Shown one piece after another: positions 8,608-17,553 of a DNA stretch of 36,982 nt. The stretch's first letter is position 1; each line of letters starts with the position of its first letter. Below the pieces are notes generated by a model. The model was not told the origin of the DNA. It ran no database searches and was given only the letters and a program-made list of their open reading frames with translations. The DNA is taken from assembly GCA_002373975.1 (NCBI GenBank), contig DFKZ01000122.1, positions 1-36,982 of the forward strand, given 5' to 3'. The position numbers and the translations under genes were made by a program. This DNA comes from Lachnospiraceae bacterium UBA3632 (lineage in GTDB: Bacteria; Bacillota; Clostridia; Lachnospirales; Lachnospiraceae).

Positions 8608-9734
8608 CACTTATAAAACTCACAAACCTTATCGCAGATATGATCAACCTGCTCTTCTTTCAGGCCGTAATAAAGCGGAAGTCTGGCAAGTCTCTCGCTC
8701 TCTTTTGTGGTGTACTCGTCTTTTCCGTCGAACCTTCCGAATCTGACTCCGGCAGGTGCGGTGTGAAGCGGAATATAGTGGAATACAGTGAGGATCTCAT
8801 TTTTCTTCATAAAGTCGATGAAAGCGGTCCTCTCCTCAAGATCAGCTGCCTTGATATAGAACATATGCGCATTGTGGACGCATCCTTCGGGTACGGTGGG
8901 AAGCTCGATCTTTCCAGCCTCCTTAAGCACGCTGAGTCTCTCGTAATATCTGTTCCATAGCTTTAATCTTGCGTCATTTATCTTATCCGCCACTTCGAGC
9001 TGAGCGTAGAGATATGCCGCATTCATATCGCTGGGGAGGTAGGACGATCCCTGGTCCACCCAGGTGTATTTATCGATCTGTCCGCGGTAGAATTTGCTTC
9101 TGTTTGTTCCCTTCTCGCGCACGATCTCGGCATTTTCTATATCCTTTTCATCCCGGATAAGGAGCGCTCCGCCCTCGCCCATGCTGTAATTCTTTGTCTC
9201 ATGGAAGCTGAATGCTCCGAAGTTTCCGAAGGTTCCGAGAGCCTTTCCCTTGTACGTGGACATGACTCCCTGGGCCGCATCCTCGATCACCCACAGATTA
9301 TGTCTGTTTGCGATATCCATGATGGTGTCCATCTCGCAGGCAACTCCCGCATAGTGCACGGGCACGATGCCCTTTGTTTTGGGAGTGATGGCTGCTTCTA
9401 TCTTCTTTTCGTCAATGTTCATAGTATCGGGCCTGATATCCACAAACACCGGAACAGCGCCTCTTAACACAAAAGCATCCGCCGTTGAAACGAATGTGTA
9501 CGAAGGCATAATCACTTCATCTCCGGGGCCGACTCCGCTAAGGATCGCTGCCAGCTCGGTTGCATGAGTGCAGGATGTTGTAAGGAGCGCCTTCGTGGTG
9601 CCCGTTCTTTTCTCGATCCATTCGTTGCACTTTTTGGTGTATGCCCCGTCACCGCATATTTTCTGGTTTGCCACACATTCTTTGATATAATCCAGTGCTG
9701 TGTCAATGTAAGGCGGTACGTTAAAGTTAATCAT
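8607..9734 (-). CDS. wecE: dTDP-4-amino-4,6-dideoxygalactose transaminase (WecE/RffA)
   Basis: A 375-residue PLP-dependent DegT/DnrJ/EryC1 aminotransferase. It moves an amino group from glutamate to C4 of dTDP-4-keto-6-deoxyglucose, giving dTDP-Fuc4N. The match to the E. coli WecE type is close along the whole length: CGDG near 28, the GDEVIMPSYTFVSTADAFVLRG stretch (in part) at 71-92, VHYAGVACEMDTIM, EDAAQGVMSTYKG (Asp152), SFHETKNY with the PLP lysine Lys181, EKGTNRSKFYRGQ and FHYIPLHTAPAG. Its substrate comes from RfbB at the left edge. No WecD-type acetyltransferase is adjacent, but a GNAT lies at 21622-22185. The end overlaps the next gene at TGATG, and the start overlaps the GT2 gene by 8 bases. 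Confidence 0.93.
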   Translation of the reverse strand: MINFNVPPYIDTALDYIKECVANQKICGDGAYTKKCNEWIEKRTGTTKALLTTSCTHATELAAILSGVGPGDEVIMPSYTFVSTADAFVLRGAVPVFVDIRPDTMNIDEKKIEAAITPKTKGIVPVHYAGVACEMDTIMDIANRHNLWVIEDAAQGVMSTYKGKALGTFGNFGAFSFHETKNYSMGEGGALLIRDEKDIENAEIVREKGTNRSKFYRGQIDKYTWVDQGSSYLPSDMNAAYLYAQLEVADKINDARLKLWNRYYERLSVLKEAGKIELPTVPEGCVHNAHMFYIKAADLEERTAFIDFMKKNEILTVFHYIPLHTAPAGVRFGRFDGKDEYTTKESERLARLPLYYGLKEEQVDHICDKVCEFYK

Positions 9735-10692
9735 TCTTTTTCCATTCTCCTTTTAAATACATGTGCGTGGGGATATTCTCCGTCACATTGCTGATTATAT
9801 ATCTGGGTCTTCCCTTTACTTCCTCATACACTCTGGCCAGATAATTGCCGATCACTCCCAGGCTTACAAGTATCAGCCCTCCGATAAGAAGGATTAGCAG
9901 TATAACCGTGGTAAAGCCTGTGGCAGCCGTTCCCATGATAAACCTCACAAGAGTCTGTATCCCAAGCCCTATGCTCAGTATCACAAATACGGTTCCCACC
10001 ACGCTCACCACCTTGAGGGGGAGGGTGGTAAAGCTTGTCACATTGCTTATCGCATATCTGATAAGGCTCGCGGTGGACCACTTGCTCTTTCCGAACTGCC
10101 TCTCCTGCACGTCATAATATACCTTCTCGGTCTTAAATCCCACCCAGAAGCTCAGCGCCCTGAAGAAGGTATCTCTCTCGGGGAGCTCAAGCAGCGCATT
10201 TACTACTTTTCGGTCCAGTAGTTTAAAGTCTGATGAAGCCTTCATATCCATCTTGATAAGGCCGGTCATGATGCTGTAAAACACTCCCGTTACCGCACGG
10301 TGAAAGATGCTCTCCCGGCCGCGGCTTGACTTTATGCCTTCCACAACCTCGGCTCCTGCTCTCCACTTTTCCAGCATCTCGAATATCACCTGTGGCGGGT
10401 GCTGCAGATCGCAGTCCATCACTACCACTGCATCTCCGCTCGATATCTCAAGTCCCGCAAATATAGCCGCTTCCTTCCCGAAATTCCTGGAAAACTCCGC
10501 TCCCTTAACGCGGTTATCCTTCTGCATCATCCGGCAGATTTCCGCATATGTGGCATCCGTGGAGCCGTCGCTGATAAACACAAGCTCATAGCTAAGCTCT
10601 TCTTTTCCGAATATTTCCGTCAGCGTATTATATGTATTTTCGATGTTCTGTTCCTCGTTGTACGAAGGAAGGATTATTGAAAGCTCCGGCAC
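9727..10692 (-). CDS. GtrB/DPM1-type polyprenyl-phosphate glycosyltransferase (GT2)
   Basis: 321 residues. An N-terminal GT2 domain has LPSYNEEQNIENTY at 8-21, SDGSTDATY at 41-49 and the metal-binding MDCDLQHPP at 92-100. Two C-terminal membrane helices (about 228-250 and 260-285) and a short cytoplasmic tail follow. This is the GtrB/ArnC/CsbB layout: the enzyme moves a sugar from a nucleotide donor to undecaprenyl phosphate on the inner membrane face. The start is GTG at 10690-10692 with AGGAGAGG just upstream. The next gene upstream encodes a GtrII-like transferase, its expected partner for sugar transfer outside. The transferred sugar cannot be read from the sequence; glucose is the family precedent. 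Confidence 0.9.
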   Translation of the reverse strand: MPELSIILPSYNEEQNIENTYNTLTEIFGKEELSYELVFISDGSTDATYAEICRMMQKDNRVKGAEFSRNFGKEAAIFAGLEISSGDAVVVMDCDLQHPPQVIFEMLEKWRAGAEVVEGIKSSRGRESIFHRAVTGVFYSIMTGLIKMDMKASSDFKLLDRKVVNALLELPERDTFFRALSFWVGFKTEKVYYDVQERQFGKSKWSTASLIRYAISNVTSFTTLPLKVVSVVGTVFVILSIGLGIQTLVRFIMGTAATGFTTVILLILLIGGLILVSLGVIGNYLARVYEEVKGRPRYIISNVTENIPTHMYLKGEWKKND

Positions 10693-10730
10693 TTTTCCTC
10701 TCCTGTGATGATACCTGTTTAGCGTGATAT

Positions 10731-12305
10731 CTATTTCTCCCCTCGAAGGGTTTTATCTATATTTTCGGTCTTAACATACATGATCCCGTTTACTACTTTG
10801 ACGGAATCCTTCCCCGGGAAGCTGTCCATTGCCACATACTCGGGGCTGTTATATATTTCCGCTATTTTATCGCCCTCGATGATATTAAGCTCCGCTCCCA
10901 GATAATACTTAATAAAGTACCCATAGTCGCGGTTCTTGTACAGAAGATAATCTCCGTTAAGGCCGATAAGCCCGTCCGTAACCGCCCCTGTAAGGTCCGC
11001 TTCGGGATATTCATCCGTGCTCACAACACCTATCATGGCTACCGGTATACCTTGGTAGTACCCTTCTGTCTGCTCTATCCTGTCGAGGAGTCTCTCGCAG
11101 TAAGCATAAGTTCTCTCATACTTTTTCTGAAGATTTGTGTATCCGATATTGTCGGAAAGGATATAGCAAAAGATCAGCACTCCTGCGCCCACAGCCACTA
11201 TCCATGAAAGGAAAATATCTTTTTTCATGGCTTTTCCGTTTCCGAACACATCACCGTATCTGTCGCAGAATGCTATCATTCCTATGGGGATAAGCACCCA
11301 CTGATATCTCATTATCGCATGATATGTTACATTCCCGGATACGAACATCACTATATTCATCACTGCCGGCAGGATCATGCAGAAAATGCAGGCGATAATA
11401 TATATCCAAGGCTTTTTAAACCAGCCTTTTTTTACGCATGTTCCCACCAACACTACCACGAATGCCGCCGTAAGGAGTCCCAGCGCCACCGCCGCAAAAA
11501 GATTCGGAACAAACACTCCCGACCTTACGGTAAATGCTGCAAAGTCGCGATACATTCCGGCGATCCCAAAGCCGGATGCACCGGCGCCGAGCCCCTCATC
11601 GATCCCCTGATAGGTATCAAGAGTCTTCCCCTGAATCAGCAGAAGCACCCGCAGCATCACATAGTAGATAACCGCTCCGCCTGCACCCATATAAAGGAAC
11701 TTAAGGCTCTTCAGGATCTTATCTTTTATCTTTCCCTCTTCCGAAAGGATAATGCATACGCAAAAGATGCACAGCATTATCACCACAGGAAGATAAGCCT
11801 GATAGGAGCCGAGGGATAATGCCAGAAGTACCATTCCCTCGATAAAGCCCGTCTTATACTTCTTTGTAAAATACACCGCCAGCACTCCGCACAAAAGCCC
11901 CAGCATATATCCGTCCATTGTAAAGATATATGCAAAGCCCGAGGCGAGCGCAGGAAATGATGCCATCAAAAGCCCTGTAAAAACCGCTGCAATACGGCTC
12001 TTCAGCTCAAGAAGCGATGCCGTAACTCCTGCCGCAAAGGCAAGGTATAGAAACGCCAGCAGGCCTATGATCCATGGCACCGCAAAGTAGCTTGAAATGC
12101 CACAAGCTGTTCCAAGGAACCACCTTCCGGAAGTGATCATGTTCTGGTCGAAGTACTCGCTGGCAAGCCCGTCGTGATTAGGCCAGTTGTTGGTGATCAC
12201 TATCATATGAGCGATGAGTCCGCCTACAAGCGCCGCCAGAAATGCACTTCCCGGCACGCTCTTAAGTGCTGTCTTTAATTTTTCGATGCACCCCGTGAAT
12301 GTCAT
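10731..12305 (-). CDS. GtrII-family (Glucos_trans_II) membrane glycosyltransferase
   Basis: 524 residues, about eleven membrane helices. The N-terminal NNWPNHDGLASEYFDQ and SGRWFLGTACGISSYF are characteristic of the GtrII family, which transfers a sugar from undecaprenyl phosphate onto surface glycan outside the membrane. The acidic loop NHDG is probably the catalytic region. A soluble C-terminal segment of about 120 residues follows the last helix. It lies directly upstream of a GtrB-like gene, as in gtr seroconversion loci, but no GtrA-type small flippase is present in the window. The ATG at 12303-12305 is preceded by GGAG. Acceptor and donor are unknown. Confidence 0.87.
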   Translation of the reverse strand: MTFTGCIEKLKTALKSVPGSAFLAALVGGLIAHMIVITNNWPNHDGLASEYFDQNMITSGRWFLGTACGISSYFAVPWIIGLLAFLYLAFAAGVTASLLELKSRIAAVFTGLLMASFPALASGFAYIFTMDGYMLGLLCGVLAVYFTKKYKTGFIEGMVLLALSLGSYQAYLPVVIMLCIFCVCIILSEEGKIKDKILKSLKFLYMGAGGAVIYYVMLRVLLLIQGKTLDTYQGIDEGLGAGASGFGIAGMYRDFAAFTVRSGVFVPNLFAAVALGLLTAAFVVVLVGTCVKKGWFKKPWIYIIACIFCMILPAVMNIVMFVSGNVTYHAIMRYQWVLIPIGMIAFCDRYGDVFGNGKAMKKDIFLSWIVAVGAGVLIFCYILSDNIGYTNLQKKYERTYAYCERLLDRIEQTEGYYQGIPVAMIGVVSTDEYPEADLTGAVTDGLIGLNGDYLLYKNRDYGYFIKYYLGAELNIIEGDKIAEIYNSPEYVAMDSFPGKDSVKVVNGIMYVKTENIDKTLRGEK

Positions 12306-12374
12306 CCCGGTTTTCTCCGTTTATAATCAAATATGTACATTGAATACCGCACAGTTATCCGCACATGTGACCGA

Positions 12375-13268
12375 TCATAAGAAATCATATATGCACTCTG
12401 CGATCTTTTCCGCTCCCCATGGCCAGGGGTGCAGACCGTCTATGGAATAATCGTTCCAGTTTTCCTCGTTTATATCTCCGTAGCATCCGGAAAGATCAAG
12501 GAGCTCAACTCCGTATTCCGATGCGATCTCTTTCTGGGCTTCCAGATAATCCTTTTCCGTGCCTCCGCCAAAATCCTTTTCCATGCAGGAGATCATATTT
12601 CCTTCCGCATCTTTGTAAAAGGTTTGGGGTGGCGCTGCTATTATGATGCGCAGATCCGGATAGTTCTTCCTGAAGGACTCTATCACGCTTCTCATAGCGC
12701 CTTCGTAGGTGTATTCGTCATACTTATCCGATCCGGCTTTGATCCTTGCTGAATTGTGATAATCATTTGCAAGGCTTTCTATGATAAGAATATCAACCTT
12801 GGAAAAATCAACCTCTCCCAGCCTCTTAACCCTCTCGGGGAAGTACTCCGTAGCGCTGGCTCTGATATCCGAAGTGTACTGATATCTGAAGTCGTTTGAT
12901 ACTATAGCCTGAGTGAGCGCCGCTATCGAAAATGCATCAGTGCAGTTATCAAGGCGTCCGTCACGGTCCTGATAGGAAAAACAGGTGCCGCCGAATGAAG
13001 CATCAAACACCTCCGCTCCCGTCAGCTGCGCAAGATTTGAAGCCACCGACCTTTCATCCTGATAATAGGCCATGATACTGTCACCCATTATCACCACCGA
13101 AGGGGCATAGTCTCTTTTATCCGCCTTTTCCTTTTTGCAAAAGGCCGTAAAAACTATGGCAAACATCACAGCAGCAGCAATAAAAGTTATGATGGCTTTT
13201 ATGGGCAGCAGCGAAGCTGCGCCGGTATTAATATCTTTTTTTTCTTCCGTGTTTGCGTTACTGTCCAA
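12375..13268 (-). CDS. Membrane-anchored SGNH/GDSL hydrolase
   Basis: 297 residues. A short cytoplasmic segment precedes one membrane helix (about 23-44), followed by an extracytoplasmic SGNH domain. VVIMGDSIMAYY carries the nucleophile Ser64, IESLANDYHN fits block III with Asn, and IDGLHPWPWG supplies the Asp277/His280 pair of block V. Probable role: acyl ester hydrolysis or transfer on surface glycans, an inference from its place between an ABC exporter and a GtrII transferase. The start is TTG at 13266-13268: AAGGAG lies six bases upstream, no in-frame ATG is close, and only 17 bases separate it from the ABC gene. Confidence 0.85.
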   Translation of the reverse strand: MDSNANTEEKKDINTGAASLLPIKAIITFIAAAVMFAIVFTAFCKKEKADKRDYAPSVVIMGDSIMAYYQDERSVASNLAQLTGAEVFDASFGGTCFSYQDRDGRLDNCTDAFSIAALTQAIVSNDFRYQYTSDIRASATEYFPERVKRLGEVDFSKVDILIIESLANDYHNSARIKAGSDKYDEYTYEGAMRSVIESFRKNYPDLRIIIAAPPQTFYKDAEGNMISCMEKDFGGGTEKDYLEAQKEIASEYGVELLDLSGCYGDINEENWNDYSIDGLHPWPWGAEKIAECIYDFL

Positions 13269-13285
13269 TCACTGCTCCTTTGGTA

Positions 13286-15058
13286 TCACCTTTCTTTAGT
13301 GATCTTTCCCTCTTCCACCCTGTACAGATGGTCGCATCCTTCTATGGTCTGGAGCCTGTGGGCGATTATTATAAGGGTCTTCCTGCCCTTGAAGTAGTTG
13401 ATCGAATCCATAATGGCGGACTCGGTGTCCCCGTCGAGTGCGGATGTTGCCTCGTCAAGTATCAGCACCTCAGGATCGTGATAAAGAGCTCTGGCTATGC
13501 CTATCCTCTGACGCTGACCGCCCGAGAGCCTTATTCCCCTCTCTCCTATGGCAGTATCAAGCCCCTCGGGGAGTGACTTTATGAATTCATCAAGCTGTGC
13601 TTCCTTAAGCACTTCCCAAAGCCTGTTTTCATCGATATCTTCTTTTTCGATCCCGAATGCCACATTCTTTCTGATGGTATCATCCAGCATGTAGATCATC
13701 TGGGGAATATATCCCACATTCAAAAGGAATCTTCTGTAATTTTTCATCTTTTCGCTTCCGGGCTCCGCATCACGCTGGGTGATGTTCACTCCGTCGGCAA
13801 ATATCTCTCCCTTTTCAGGAATAAGAAGTCCCAGCAGAATGTCCACAACGGTGCTCTTTCCCGCACCGGAGGCTCCCACGATACCGATGGATTCTCCGAC
13901 TTTAATATCGATATCCGCATTTTCAAAAATATATTTATCGGTGCCCGGGTAAGCATAGGTGATCCCCTTAAGCGATATTCCCTTCTCCACGGGGAGCTTT
14001 TTTATCTCACTGTTTGCAAAGGTAAGATCCACCTTATCGTCGCCTATCTCATCCTGCAGGTTGTCGCTGACATTCATAAAGAAAGGCTCGAGATACGCTA
14101 TGGAACCGATCTGGTTGTTTATCCTGTTTACCGCAGGAAGAAGCACCAGCGCTGCGGCAGCGACTGTGGCAAATACCGAGATCATATTCCCTGTGGGTGC
14201 TTCGATCGCAGCGAGCACGATCATGTATCCGATCATTGCGCCCACACACACTGTCTCTATAAGGAGCTTTGGAGTGTTGGAGTAGAGGCTGTATTTCCCT
14301 ACAGCGTCCACATATCCTTTTCCCACTTCGTTATATCTGTTTACAAAGTATTTCTCACGTCCGGTGATCTTTACTTCCTTTATACCAAGCACTATCTGTG
14401 ATATCCATTTGAAAAGGCCGCTGTAATACTCCTGATTGTCGCTTCCTGCCTTGCGCATTATGGGTTGCAGCACCTTCTTAACAATAAACATAACGATCAG
14501 CATGACCGCCGCAAGTATCACCGTAAGAAGTCCGCTCTTTATCAGGCAGAATACTATAACACCAAGGGAAACCACACCGTCGGAAAACATGGTAAGAAGC
14601 GAAAGGATAAGTGCATACATGTTGTTGACATCTGAGGTGATACTCCTTTGCACCACCGCAGAATCCGCATTCAGGAAAAATTCATATCCCCTGCGGACAT
14701 AATTGCGCAGCATCCTCTCTGAGGTTCTGAACTGATTTTTGTAAATAAAAGAATATGTCAGCTTATATTGCATATACAGGTAAAGATTCTTTGCTATATA
14801 CACAAATATAAGCGCTGACATTGTAAAGATCGAAAACGTTTTGAAACTTTTAAATCCAAGCAGATCATAGACCATGCCGGTGAACCTGCCGCCCATCACG
14901 GCATCGGGATCTATGACAACATTGACCACCTGCACCAGCATTCCCACGCCGAGGGTCTGCAAAAAGGCACCTATGGTCATGATGACCAGAAGCCCCGCCA
15001 TCTGCCTCTTCTGCTTTTTATCGAGCAGATTCTTCAGCTTTTTAAAAATACGCCTCAT
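13286..15058 (-). CDS. ABC exporter, fused membrane and ATPase domains (PglK/MsbA-like)
   Basis: A 590-residue half-transporter. A six-helix type IV exporter domain occupies about 20-320 and the nucleotide-binding domain about 362-585. Motifs: Walker A GASGAGKST 395-403, Q-loop YIPQ near 450, signature LSGGQ 511-515, Walker B VLILDEATSALD from 531, H-loop His567 in IIAHR. It probably works as a homodimer moving a lipid-linked glycan or lipid across the membrane; PglK-type flippases have this size and often sit in glycan loci. The substrate is not shown by the sequence. Its ATG overlaps the thrH stop in ATGA, and an SGNH hydrolase gene follows after 17 bases. Confidence 0.9.
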   Translation of the reverse strand: MRRIFKKLKNLLDKKQKRQMAGLLVIMTIGAFLQTLGVGMLVQVVNVVIDPDAVMGGRFTGMVYDLLGFKSFKTFSIFTMSALIFVYIAKNLYLYMQYKLTYSFIYKNQFRTSERMLRNYVRRGYEFFLNADSAVVQRSITSDVNNMYALILSLLTMFSDGVVSLGVIVFCLIKSGLLTVILAAVMLIVMFIVKKVLQPIMRKAGSDNQEYYSGLFKWISQIVLGIKEVKITGREKYFVNRYNEVGKGYVDAVGKYSLYSNTPKLLIETVCVGAMIGYMIVLAAIEAPTGNMISVFATVAAAALVLLPAVNRINNQIGSIAYLEPFFMNVSDNLQDEIGDDKVDLTFANSEIKKLPVEKGISLKGITYAYPGTDKYIFENADIDIKVGESIGIVGASGAGKSTVVDILLGLLIPEKGEIFADGVNITQRDAEPGSEKMKNYRRFLLNVGYIPQMIYMLDDTIRKNVAFGIEKEDIDENRLWEVLKEAQLDEFIKSLPEGLDTAIGERGIRLSGGQRQRIGIARALYHDPEVLILDEATSALDGDTESAIMDSINYFKGRKTLIIIAHRLQTIEGCDHLYRVEEGKITKER

Positions 15059-15654
15059 AAAGCCGCCTTTATCGCCTCATATAATTCGTCATATGTCTCA
15101 AATGCAGGATACTGAGGGTAATCCTTTTTGATGGCATCTGTGGTTCTGAACAAAAATCCCGCCTTACCCGCTTCTATCATAGCAAGATCGTTAAAGCTGT
15201 CGCCGCTTGCGATAGTCTCAAATCCACATGATTGAAGGGCTTTTACCGTGGTGAGCTTCGACTTCTCGCAGCGCATCTTATATCCGGTGATCATTCCGTC
15301 ATCCGCTACTATCAGCTCATTGCAAAAGATCGAGGGCCAGCCAAGCTTCTTCATCAGGGGCTTTGCAAACTGGCTGAAAGTATCGCTTATGATCACCACC
15401 TGGGTAAGCTCTCTAAGCTTATCGAGAAACTCCTTTGCACCCTCCATGGGTTCAATCTTTGCTATTGTTTCCTGTATTTCTTTAAGTCCGAGTCCGTGCT
15501 CCTTAAGTATCCCTATTCTGAATTTCATGAGCTTATCGTAATCGGGCTCGTCACGCGTAGTCCTCGAAAGCTCCGGAATACCGGTATTTTGTGAAAATGC
15601 GATCCATATCTCCGGAACAAGCACTCCTTCGAGATCAAGACATACTATATTCAT
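15055..15654 (-). CDS. thrH: ThrH-type phosphoserine phosphatase / homoserine phosphotransferase
   Basis: A 199-residue HAD-superfamily enzyme. It follows ThrH closely: CLDLEGVLVPEIWIAF with the nucleophile Asp7 (motif DxE, not DxD, as in ThrH), TTRDEPDYDKLM, IISDTFSQF with Ser90, and GDSFND at 151-156. ThrH dephosphorylates phosphoserine and can move the phosphate to homoserine. The start is taken at ATG 15652-15654 because AGGAGG lies directly upstream; an ATG 26 codons earlier would start upstream of the -35 box. It is first in a long glycan operon and its stop overlaps the ABC gene. A link between amino acid phosphate chemistry and the glycan is not evident; it may simply be co-transcribed. 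Confidence 0.92.
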   Translation of the reverse strand: MNIVCLDLEGVLVPEIWIAFSQNTGIPELSRTTRDEPDYDKLMKFRIGILKEHGLGLKEIQETIAKIEPMEGAKEFLDKLRELTQVVIISDTFSQFAKPLMKKLGWPSIFCNELIVADDGMITGYKMRCEKSKLTTVKALQSCGFETIASGDSFNDLAMIEAGKAGFLFRTTDAIKKDYPQYPAFETYDELYEAIKAAL

Positions 15655-15683
15655 TTTTTCATCCTCCTGAACATACAGTGTAT

Positions 15684-15712
15684 ATTTTACCTCAAATCCC
15701 ATTTTCTGTCTA
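15684..15712 (-). promoter_or_regulatory. Promoter of the thrH-glycan operon
   Basis: Minus strand: TAGACA (15707-15712, one mismatch to TTGACA), 17-base spacer, TAAAAT (15684-15689). Transcription would begin near 15677, giving a leader of about 22 bases with the AGGAGG site. It is divergent from the plus-strand promoter next to it. Confidence 0.7.
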
Positions 15713-15727
15713 TTTTTAAGGAAAATA

Positions 15728-15756
15728 TTCATAAAATCTTAAAAGTGTGGTATCTT
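15728..15756 (+). promoter_or_regulatory. Probable promoter giving a leaderless mRNA
   Basis: Plus strand: TTCATA (15728-15733), 17-base spacer, and an extended -10 TGG-TATCTT (15748-15756). The expected transcription start falls at about 15762-15763, on the ATG itself, and no Shine-Dalgarno sequence is present. Confidence 0.45.
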
Positions 15757-15762
15757 TAGTCC

Positions 15763-17553
15763 ATGAGCGCATCAAAAGGAAAAATCTCAAAACTCTTATA
15801 TCTTATCCCTGTTTTGCATTTTCTCGCATCTTTTGCATACGAGAGGATCATACTCATTTTTGATGCGAATGAGTCTTTTCTCACCACTGTTTCCAAGAAT
15901 GACATAATAAGCTTCGGCGCCGAAAGGGTAGTCGGATACATCATCTCCAAGCTCTTTGCCGGGGTTATCATTTTCCTTTTCTGGAAGCTGGTTTTTCACG
16001 TGATATCATGCTTTAAAAAGTCTCCTCAGATAAGGCTCTTTACGGCCTTTTTTGTGCTCGGTTTTATCTTTCTTATATTCATGTGGCCGGACAGCCTTTT
16101 CAGAAGCATCGATAACCTTGTCACATACGCCGATGCGATCCGCTTTGTCCCGGACTACTGGCACAGCGCATACACTTCATTTGTATACTGCGCCTTTTTG
16201 ATGTTCTTCCCAAACCCTTTGGCGATACCTTTCCTTCAGTGGACACTTTTCGTGTTTGACCTTGCTTATATATCAGTCAGAATAAGAAAGCTTTTCCCCG
16301 AAAGGAAAGCCGCATCCTATCTCGTTTTTACCCTCTTTCTGGTCCCGGAGAGCTACATACTTATGAGCGATCCGTACCGTACGGAGCTTTATGCGCTCAC
16401 TTGTCTGTTCCTGGTTTCCAAAGTGCTGCTCGATGTTATTGAAAAAAGAGCATATAAAAAGTGGGAGCTGATCACGCTTCTGATCCTATGTGCTTTCGTT
16501 TGCATCTGGCGCACGGAAGGGATCATTCTGGGCGGACTGACTGCGGCATTTCTGCTCGTAAGAAGATTTATCAGTGACAACGCCGGCAGACAGACTGAAG
16601 CAGACAACATCCTTGATCACAGCGGAAAATCCCGCATTGCAAGCGTACTCCCCTTTATCCTGTCATTTATCATCGCATTTGCTGCATTTTTCATCCCACA
16701 AAAGATCGGCGACATGAAATATTACGGAAGTGATTACAGTATTATCAATTCATTTGCAGTGCTGCATAACACCTTTAACCGCGAGGATTCGAACCTGACC
16801 TATGAGGGAGCTGAAGGTGACATTGCAGCAATCGATAAAGTGGTTCCGATAGAAGCTTTGAGGCTTTACGGAATGGAAGGATACAGACGCAACAATGTGC
16901 TTAACGGGCACATCGATATAAACCAGTCGATCACGTCATTTGAGGACGGAAAAGCCTACACCAAAGCGTTTCACCGCATTGTTCTTCACAATCCCAAGGC
17001 ATACGTCCTCACACAGATAGGGATGCTGAAGGTGGTGTATCACCTGACACAGCGGGACTATATTGAAAAGATCCACGGAAACATGCCTCTTTCCAGAGAT
17101 TATCCGGAATACGATTATCCTTCCTGGGAAAGCGGAAAAAGCGACCTTTTTGATGCGCCGGGAGTAAATGTATGGTATAATAATTCATTGCGTGTGAAGG
17201 TTAAGGCAGCTTTCGATCAAGTTAAAACTGCTGTTAACAGCTTTTGCAGAAAGATATACCTGGAGACAGCTATACTTGTATGTATCTCGCTATTTGAAGT
17301 ATTTATACTGATAAGGGAGGCGTTTTACTTCTTCGGGGGAAATGCAAAAAAGAAAGATAAACAGAGCAATTTAAAAAGTCTTGCATTTGCCTTCTTTGCA
17401 TTTATACTTCTCCTTCAGGCTCTCGCAATCGCGGTTGTGATGCCTGCGGGAGTGACATCGTATTTCAGGACATTTTTCGTATGTGCTTTTGCAGAGGGTA
17501 TAATATATATTACCACCCGCAAATGCGTGGATAAAAAGGAAAAACAGGCATGA
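15763..17553 (+). CDS. Polytopic membrane protein, GT-C-like, unknown function
   Basis: 596 residues with about twelve membrane helices. The loop near residues 105-140 has SIDNLVTYADAIRFVPDYWHSAYTSF, acidic and aromatic as in GT-C transferases, and a hydrophilic extracytoplasmic domain of about 170 residues lies between helices in the second half. It loosely resembles DUF6020-type membrane proteins, but I cannot confirm that. The ATG at 15763 lacks a ribosome-binding site; the sequence MSASKGKISK leads straight into the first helix, so a downstream start is unlikely. It is coupled to a GT2 gene by an ATGA overlap, which suggests a donor-synthesis/transfer pair. Confidence 0.72.
   Translation: MSASKGKISKLLYLIPVLHFLASFAYERIILIFDANESFLTTVSKNDIISFGAERVVGYIISKLFAGVIIFLFWKLVFHVISCFKKSPQIRLFTAFFVLGFIFLIFMWPDSLFRSIDNLVTYADAIRFVPDYWHSAYTSFVYCAFLMFFPNPLAIPFLQWTLFVFDLAYISVRIRKLFPERKAASYLVFTLFLVPESYILMSDPYRTELYALTCLFLVSKVLLDVIEKRAYKKWELITLLILCAFVCIWRTEGIILGGLTAAFLLVRRFISDNAGRQTEADNILDHSGKSRIASVLPFILSFIIAFAAFFIPQKIGDMKYYGSDYSIINSFAVLHNTFNREDSNLTYEGAEGDIAAIDKVVPIEALRLYGMEGYRRNNVLNGHIDINQSITSFEDGKAYTKAFHRIVLHNPKAYVLTQIGMLKVVYHLTQRDYIEKIHGNMPLSRDYPEYDYPSWESGKSDLFDAPGVNVWYNNSLRVKVKAAFDQVKTAVNSFCRKIYLETAILVCISLFEVFILIREAFYFFGGNAKKKDKQSNLKSLAFAFFAFILLLQALAIAVVMPAGVTSYFRTFFVCAFAEGIIYITTRKCVDKKEKQA

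Noticed and set aside
15655..15732. Longer N-terminus for ThrH
   Set aside because: The earlier ATG lies upstream of the promoter, and ThrH proteins begin at MNIVCLDLEG.
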